DNA from: Desulfovibrio sp.
GTDB lineage: Bacteria > Desulfobacterota > Desulfovibrionia > Desulfovibrionales > Desulfovibrionaceae
Length of the DNA: 7,815 nucleotides
Assembly: GCA_031270875.1 (NCBI GenBank)
Contig: JAISXC010000304.1
Coordinates: forward strand, 1 to 7,815
Direction of reading: 5' to 3'
Part shown: positions 4,996 to 7,815 of the stretch, in pieces
Position numbering within the stretch: position 1 is the first letter of the stretch
How the letters are laid out: the number at the start of each line of letters is the position of its first letter
Notes under the pieces: model-generated
The model's input: the letters and a program-made list of their open reading frames with translations, nothing else
Databases searched by the model: none
Told to the model about the DNA's origin: nothing
Program-made: the position numbers and the translations under genes

Positions 4996-6675
4996 TCACG
5001 GACCGGGCGATATTTCAAAATCGCTCAGATCGGCGGGCGTATTGGGATTTGTCTGCGAAAGGTCAAGCGGATAGGCCAGAATCATGCTCTGACGGCTCCC
5101 GATACCGAGGTCGGGCGAGGTGTTGACGCCCACAACAAGGTCCAGAACGCCGTCGTTGTTCACGTCGGCCAGGTCGACTTCCGCCACGGAACCCCGGATT
5201 CGCCGCGTCTTCCATTTGAGCGCGAGGCCGACGCCATCCCAGTACATCGCGTGAACCTCGCCGAGGGGAAAGTAGCGGTAGCGGTCAAAAATCTGCGAAG
5301 CCGTGGAGATGGGTTTGTTGAGCAGAAGAACGTATTCTCCGGTGCGGCCCAGGTCAGCGGCTATCATGCGCATGGGCGAGTAGTATTTGCTCGGGAGCTG
5401 GGCGCTGCGGTCAATGCCCATTCCCGGCATTGTCTTGTAGAATTCCATGCCCGTCGCCGATCCGGAAAAGCGTTCAATGGTCGTATGGATAAGCGTATTG
5501 CCGCTGCCCTGAAAAATTTTCAGGCGCTCGTCGTCGGTTATCATGACGAGCTGGGGGCTTTTGTTGTCCCCCCCGGCGGGGATCCATGAGATATTAAAAA
5601 CTTTCGCTCCCTCGGGCAGGTCAAGTTTTGTGCCCAGCGTGTATTTGTTGCCGCTTTTTACCATTTCACGCACGCCGGGGGCAAAGAGCTTGACTGAATC
5701 CCATCCCTGCCCGATAAGGGTCGGCGTAAAATTGGGAGGAGCATTGACGACGCTCGCAAAATAGGGACAACGCTCGGCGAATTGCGCGAATTTGTTGTTC
5801 CTGAAACTGAAAAAATAACTGTACGGCCGGTTGGATTCCTCCTCGTAGGTGGTGACGACAAGCTCCCTGGCGCCGTCCCGGTCAAGGTCTATGGCGCGCA
5901 TGGAAAAGTTGAGGTTGCTTTGGGAAACCATTGTTTCCCCGAGGGGCTTGAGTTTGTTGTCCGCCTCCCAGGCGAAAATGGCAAGTTTGTGCTCGGAGAG
6001 CACGGCGATCTCGTTTTTGCCGTCTCCGTTAAAATCGCCCACGGCCATGTCCACCATTTTTTCCTTGATGCGCTGGGTGCGCATGCGGGAGCCATCGTTG
6101 GTTCCCGCCCCCTGGTAGCGGAACTGCGGGTTCAGGTACACCTGCTGCTGGCCCGTCTCATTGACGACAATATCCGAGTTCATGCGGTTGACGGCCTGTC
6201 CGCCTCCGACGGCCCCGTATCCGGCCCCGGCAACAGGCACATTGAAGACTTCACGGCCCATTGCGGCGGTGAGATCCTGCACGGTGGAGGTAAGGGAACT
6301 CAACGGACCCTGGGCTGTTCTGCTCCATGTTTTTTCAGCCCTGTCAACACTGTTGACGGTGACAGTGCACTCGTTGTTCAAAACGCTGACCGTTCCCCAG
6401 ACGGCGTATTCCATGTTCTGGGCATTGGCCGCCTTGCGGGCTTCAGCCTGTGAAGATGCCTTGTCCTGCATCTGGCGGGCTTCCAGGAATCCCGGCCTGT
6501 TGAGGCGCGCCTGCATGGTGGCCGGAACGGCTTTGGAAAGATACGCATAGCTTTGCGGCGCGTTAACGCCGAACTGCAGAATCCCCACGCTTTTGGGGGC
6601 GGCGCCGGCCGCTGTCGGCAGGCCGCAGGCAAACACAAGAAAAATGGAAAGGCTCATCCGGAGAAAGTTTTTCAT
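4996..6675 (-). CDS. Exported FG-GAP/VCBS-repeat propeller protein with a TolB/CsgG-like N-terminal region
   Basis: This 559-residue protein is probably periplasmic or outer-membrane-associated; its function is unknown. Residues 1-27 form a signal peptide (MKNFLRMSLSIFLVF then ACGLPTAAGA); the AGA site suits signal peptidase I, though Cys17 after VFA could be a poor lipobox. Residues 28-145 (KSVGILQFGVNAPQSYAYLS, LEARQMQDKASSQAEARKAA, YAVWGTVSVLNN) look like the alpha/beta domain shared by TolB-N/CsgG/LpoB-type proteins, a fold inference only. A Gly/Asn-rich linker follows to about 200. The rest has FG-GAP blades with calcium-loop motifs DFNGDG (214-219), DLDRDG (263-268) and DVNNDG (504-509), each followed by a beta strand such as NEIAVLS or LDLVVGV; ADLGRTGEYVLLL (441-453) is a degenerate copy. 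This suggests a beta-propeller whose middle blades have lost the loop. The start at 6675 has a strong AAGGAG site; an upstream in-frame ATG at 6828 would put 51 residues before the signal peptide. The gene lies between ridA and purD, same strand. Confidence 0.85.
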   Translation of the reverse strand: MKNFLRMSLSIFLVFACGLPTAAGAAPKSVGILQFGVNAPQSYAYLSKAVPATMQARLNRPGFLEARQMQDKASSQAEARKAANAQNMEYAVWGTVSVLNNECTVTVNSVDRAEKTWSRTAQGPLSSLTSTVQDLTAAMGREVFNVPVAGAGYGAVGGGQAVNRMNSDIVVNETGQQQVYLNPQFRYQGAGTNDGSRMRTQRIKEKMVDMAVGDFNGDGKNEIAVLSEHKLAIFAWEADNKLKPLGETMVSQSNLNFSMRAIDLDRDGARELVVTTYEEESNRPYSYFFSFRNNKFAQFAERCPYFASVVNAPPNFTPTLIGQGWDSVKLFAPGVREMVKSGNKYTLGTKLDLPEGAKVFNISWIPAGGDNKSPQLVMITDDERLKIFQGSGNTLIHTTIERFSGSATGMEFYKTMPGMGIDRSAQLPSKYYSPMRMIAADLGRTGEYVLLLNKPISTASQIFDRYRYFPLGEVHAMYWDGVGLALKWKTRRIRGSVAEVDLADVNNDGVLDLVVGVNTSPDLGIGSRQSMILAYPLDLSQTNPNTPADLSDFEISPGP

Positions 6676-6680
6676 CCCGT

Positions 6681-6688
6681 AACTCCTT
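6681..6688 (-). promoter_or_regulatory. Ribosome binding site of the FG-GAP protein gene
   Basis: AAGGAGTT on the minus strand lies 5 bases before the ATG at 6675-6673. It is close to the 16S anti-SD complement and places the start exactly at the signal peptide. Confidence 0.88.
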
Positions 6689-6735
6689 GAAAAAGTAATC
6701 CGCATTCGCAAAAATTCCATTGTCGGCGCCAATCG

Positions 6736-6776
6736 TTTATTTTTCAGGCGCGCAGGGGCACGGGCCGGAAAATAAA
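6736..6776. other. AT-rich stem-loop in the leader of the FG-GAP gene
   Basis: Bases 6736-6749 pair with 6764-6776 over 13 pairs, with one bulged A (6746) and one T-G wobble at 6744. The loop is 14 bases. The outer stem is nearly all A/T (TTTATTTT against AAAATAAA) and the inner end is GGC/GCC. It lies inside the 5' untranslated region predicted for the FG-GAP gene, or between ridA and that gene on a read-through transcript. Stem arms rich in T or A could give bidirectional terminator-like behaviour, but no extra T-run lies beyond the stem. Confidence 0.35.
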
Positions 6777-6837
6777 AAGATTGCCCCGCGATTTCATACT
6801 TTGGAAGGCGGGTGTCTTTTGGCTCCATGCGGACGGT

Positions 6838-6866
6838 ATACTACCCCCGCTCTCCCGTTTAGGCAA
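6838..6866 (-). promoter_or_regulatory. Candidate sigma-70 promoter for the FG-GAP gene
   Basis: Minus-strand TTGCCT (6866-6861) and TAGTAT (6843-6838) are separated by exactly 17 bases; each matches its consensus at 4 of 6 positions. Transcription would start near 6831, giving a leader of about 155 bases before the ATG at 6675. It sits 22 bases after the ridA stop, so the FG-GAP gene could be expressed independently of ridA. Matches of this quality occur by chance. Confidence 0.4.
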
Positions 6867-6888
6867 CAGAAAAGCGCGCGGCCGCCGT

Positions 6889-7293
6889 TCAAAACCGGGG
6901 TGATGTTCCCGCTCGGGGAGCGGCTATCGCCTCTATTTCCACTTTGGCGCCCAGGGGCAGCGCCTTGACGGCAAAGCAGCTTCTGGCCGGAAAGGGCTTT
7001 TGGAAAAAGCTCGCATAGATTTCGTTCATGGCCGCGAAATCTTCAATATTGGCGAGATAGACGGTGGTCTTGACAACCCTGTCCAGCCCGCTGCCCGCCG
7101 CCTCCAGAATATTTTTCACGTTTGTCAGCGAAATGGCCGTCTGCTCCTTGATGCCTTCCGGCATGGCCTTTGTAGTCGCTTCAATGGGCAACTGGCCCGA
7201 AGTGAAAATCAGGCTGCCGACGGACAGGGCCTGGGAATAGGGACCAACGGCCCCGGGGGCTTTGCCGGTTTCAACGGCTCTGGGAAAGTCCAT
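6889..7293 (-). CDS. ridA: RidA (YjgF/YER057c/UK114 family) enamine/imine deaminase
   Basis: RidA hydrolyses reactive 2-aminoacrylate and related enamine/imine intermediates released by PLP enzymes such as threonine/serine dehydratase, giving ketoacids and ammonia. It is a cytoplasmic trimer with active sites between subunits. The 134 residues show the complete family pattern: APGAVGPYSQAL (residues 12-23, with Tyr19), FTSGQLP (30-36), TNVKNILEAAGSGLDRVVKTTVYL (57-80), and FPARSCFAVKALPLGAKVEIEAIA (101-124). Arg104 is the expected carboxylate-binding residue, and the VEIEAIA acidic pair is kept. The tail PRAGTSPRF is slightly longer than in many homologues. The ATG at 7293 has a strong GGGAGG site. 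It is the first confident gene of the minus-strand block; the DNA upstream of it is rich in inverted repeats. Assignment to the RidA subfamily rather than Rid1-7 variants rests on the conserved Arg. Confidence 0.95.
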   Translation of the reverse strand: MDFPRAVETGKAPGAVGPYSQALSVGSLIFTSGQLPIEATTKAMPEGIKEQTAISLTNVKNILEAAGSGLDRVVKTTVYLANIEDFAAMNEIYASFFQKPFPARSCFAVKALPLGAKVEIEAIAAPRAGTSPRF

Positions 7294-7298
7294 GGAAA

Positions 7299-7306
7299 TT
7301 CCTCCC
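7299..7306 (-). promoter_or_regulatory. Ribosome binding site of ridA
   Basis: GGGAGGAA on the minus strand, with GGGAGG (7306-7301) 7 bases before the ATG at 7293-7291. Strong match that confirms the start. Confidence 0.88.
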
Positions 7307-7323
7307 GTACATTTGATTTGCAG

Positions 7324-7346
7324 CGGCGCTTCGCCGGTCAGCCGGC
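7324..7346 (-). promoter_or_regulatory. Mutually exclusive hairpins upstream of ridA
   Basis: Two 5-bp GC hairpins compete for the same bases. One pairs 7324-7328 with 7332-7336 (loop of 3); the other pairs 7333-7337 with 7342-7346 (loop of 4). Bases 7333-7336 belong to both. The element ends about 18 bases before the ridA ribosome binding site. Such overlap is what a small RNA switch would need, but short GC stems are common in GC-rich DNA. Confidence 0.3.
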
Positions 7347-7355
7347 CGAGCGATG

Positions 7356-7405
7356 TTTTCAGTACCCCGGTTGCTGAAAAACTTTTCCCGTTTTTTCTTT
7401 TTCAG
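7356..7405. repeat. Three alternating TTTTTCAG-type inverted repeats upstream of ridA
   Basis: TTTTCAG (7356-7362), its complement CTGAAAAA (7374-7381) and TTTTTCAG again (7398-7405) alternate in orientation, with starts 18 and 24 bases apart. The middle copy can pair with either outer copy: 7 perfect pairs on the left, 8 on the right. They could be binding sites for a dimeric regulator or alternative leader hairpins of ridA. I do not recognise the motif as a known operator. Confidence 0.5.
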
Positions 7406-7710
7406 AGGGCATATCACAGAGTCAGTGGTCACCGCAATATGTCAAGTCCGCCTCGAAAGTCCGCACAGGCTGCGAGTTAAAAACAAAAGATGGGCCGACC
7501 GGGCGTACGGGTTTTGCGCAAGCGGGAAGTGGCTCGGTATAGGAGCTTTCAATATAATAAATGCGTTGAGGCATCTTTCCTTCCCCCTTTCGCATGGCGG
7601 AGAAGGATGCGTAAAATGCCCCTTCTCTCAACACATGTATAGACCCGCCCTTGGAGTCAAGGACTTTCTGGAGCAAAAGGTAACGAATGCTGTCATGTAT
7701 CCGGCATCAT
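7406..7710. other. Non-coding stretch with a TATAAT box and a complex stem-loop
   Basis: With the ridA leader this is part of a 417-base gap without a convincing gene. Frames across it lack a recognisable product, a good start or a ribosome binding site. It holds a perfect TATAAT at 7553-7558 on the plus strand (no good -35 partner), and from 7565 to 7632 an imperfect three-tier stem: GTTGAG (7565-7570) with CTCAAC (7627-7632), GCATC (7571-7575) with GATGC (7606-7610), and CTTC (7580-7583) with GAAG (7602-7605). A hairpin CCTTG/CAAGG with loop GAGT follows at 7649-7662, then ACTTTCTGG. On the minus strand TTGACT and TATACA occur near 7660-7635 but only 13 bases apart. A small RNA or a structured intergenic repeat is possible. 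Confidence 0.35.
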
Positions 7711-7815
7711 TTAGGGTATCCCCTGTGCCATGATGAAATCCGCGCTTCCGGTTCTTATCAAAATTGCGGCGTTTTCCGCCGTTGCGTTGACCAGAGTTTC
7801 CGGAAGCCGGTTCGA
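7711..7815 (-). CDS. Possible C-terminal end of an unidentified minus-strand gene
   Basis: The minus strand is open from the window edge to a TAA at 7713-7711, giving 34 residues: SNRLPETLVNATAENAAILI, then RTGSADFIMAQGIP. The composition looks like a normal soluble protein and the orientation matches ridA and the genes after it. I do not recognise a family, and the fragment is too short to judge. A competing plus-strand frame starts at 7730 (MMKSALPVLIKIAAFSAVAL), looks a little like a signal peptide, but has no ribosome binding site. Only one of these can easily be real; the sequence beyond the window decides. Confidence 0.35.
   Translation of the reverse strand, partial: SNRLPETLVNATAENAAILIRTGSADFIMAQGIP

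Noticed and set aside
4307..5074. 255-codon plus-strand frame opposite purD
   Set aside because: It mirrors purD on the other strand, crosses the hairpin at 4956-4991 and has no recognisable motif.
6676..6828. N-terminal extension of the FG-GAP protein from an ATG at 6828
   Set aside because: It would place 51 residues before a clear signal peptide, and the strong AAGGAG site supports the ATG at 6675.
7531..7546. Sigma-54-like GG...GC around TGGCTCGGTATAGGAGC
   Set aside because: The GG and GC are 12 bases apart instead of the required 10.
7635..7660. Minus-strand TTGACT and TATACA as a promoter for ridA
   Set aside because: The two boxes are only 13 bases apart, too close for sigma-70.
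7422..7676. 84-codon minus-strand frame upstream of ridA
   Set aside because: It starts with TTG without a ribosome binding site, crosses the inverted-repeat region and has no recognisable family or domain pattern.
7353..7733. 126-codon plus-strand frame opposite the ridA leader
   Set aside because: It runs through the TTTTTCAG repeats and the stem-loop region, has no ribosome binding site and no recognisable product.
7730..7815. Plus-strand start MMKSALPVLIKIAAFSAVAL resembling a signal peptide
   Set aside because: No ribosome binding site within 5-12 bases of the ATG pair, no clear cleavage site before the edge, and the opposite strand gives a more protein-like reading in the direction of the neighbouring genes.
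7809..7815. GGTTCGA at the window end as the T-loop of a tRNA
   Set aside because: The 50 bases before it do not fold into D and anticodon arms; the match is a common heptamer.

Overview
The window looks like a chromosomal segment of a GC-rich deltaproteobacterium. Desulfovibrionaceae (Desulfovibrio or a relative) is my best guess from the CheW sequence, the purD-purE pairing and the periplasmic FG-GAP protein next to them. This placement is an impression from protein sequence and codon use, not a search result. No insertion sequence, tRNA, rRNA, CRISPR array or phage gene was recognised.

Layout. Plus strand, 1-3036: the 3' part of a cheW chemotaxis adaptor gene, a roughly 100-base gap holding two stem-loops, then three overlapping genes for a DegT/DnrJ-type sugar aminotransferase, a GtrA-family membrane protein and a family 2 glycosyltransferase. 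The first two overlap by ATGA and the last two by 28 bases, so they form one translationally coupled cassette. It probably makes an amino-sugar and places it on a surface glycan, lipid or protein.

Minus strand, 7815-3044 (read right to left): the possible tail of an unidentified gene, a 417-base gap with several inverted repeats, ridA (imine/enamine deaminase), a 559-residue exported protein with an N-terminal TolB/CsgG-like region and a C-terminal FG-GAP propeller, purD (GAR synthetase) and purE (AIR carboxylation). A perfect 13-bp hairpin separates the FG-GAP gene from purD. A 24-codon reading frame starts on the purD stop codon and ends 4 bases before purE, so it may couple translation of the two purine genes. 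The glycosyltransferase and purE converge with 7 bases between their stop codons, and a small hairpin spans both stops.

How the genes work together. purD and purE act in the same de novo purine pathway. RidA removes reactive enamine/imine by-products of PLP enzymes and is a housekeeping neighbour. The three-gene sugar cassette is a separate unit. The least understood items are the FG-GAP protein, the purD-purE intercistronic ORF and the structured non-coding DNA upstream of ridA. I see no clear evidence of a wholly new multi-gene system here.
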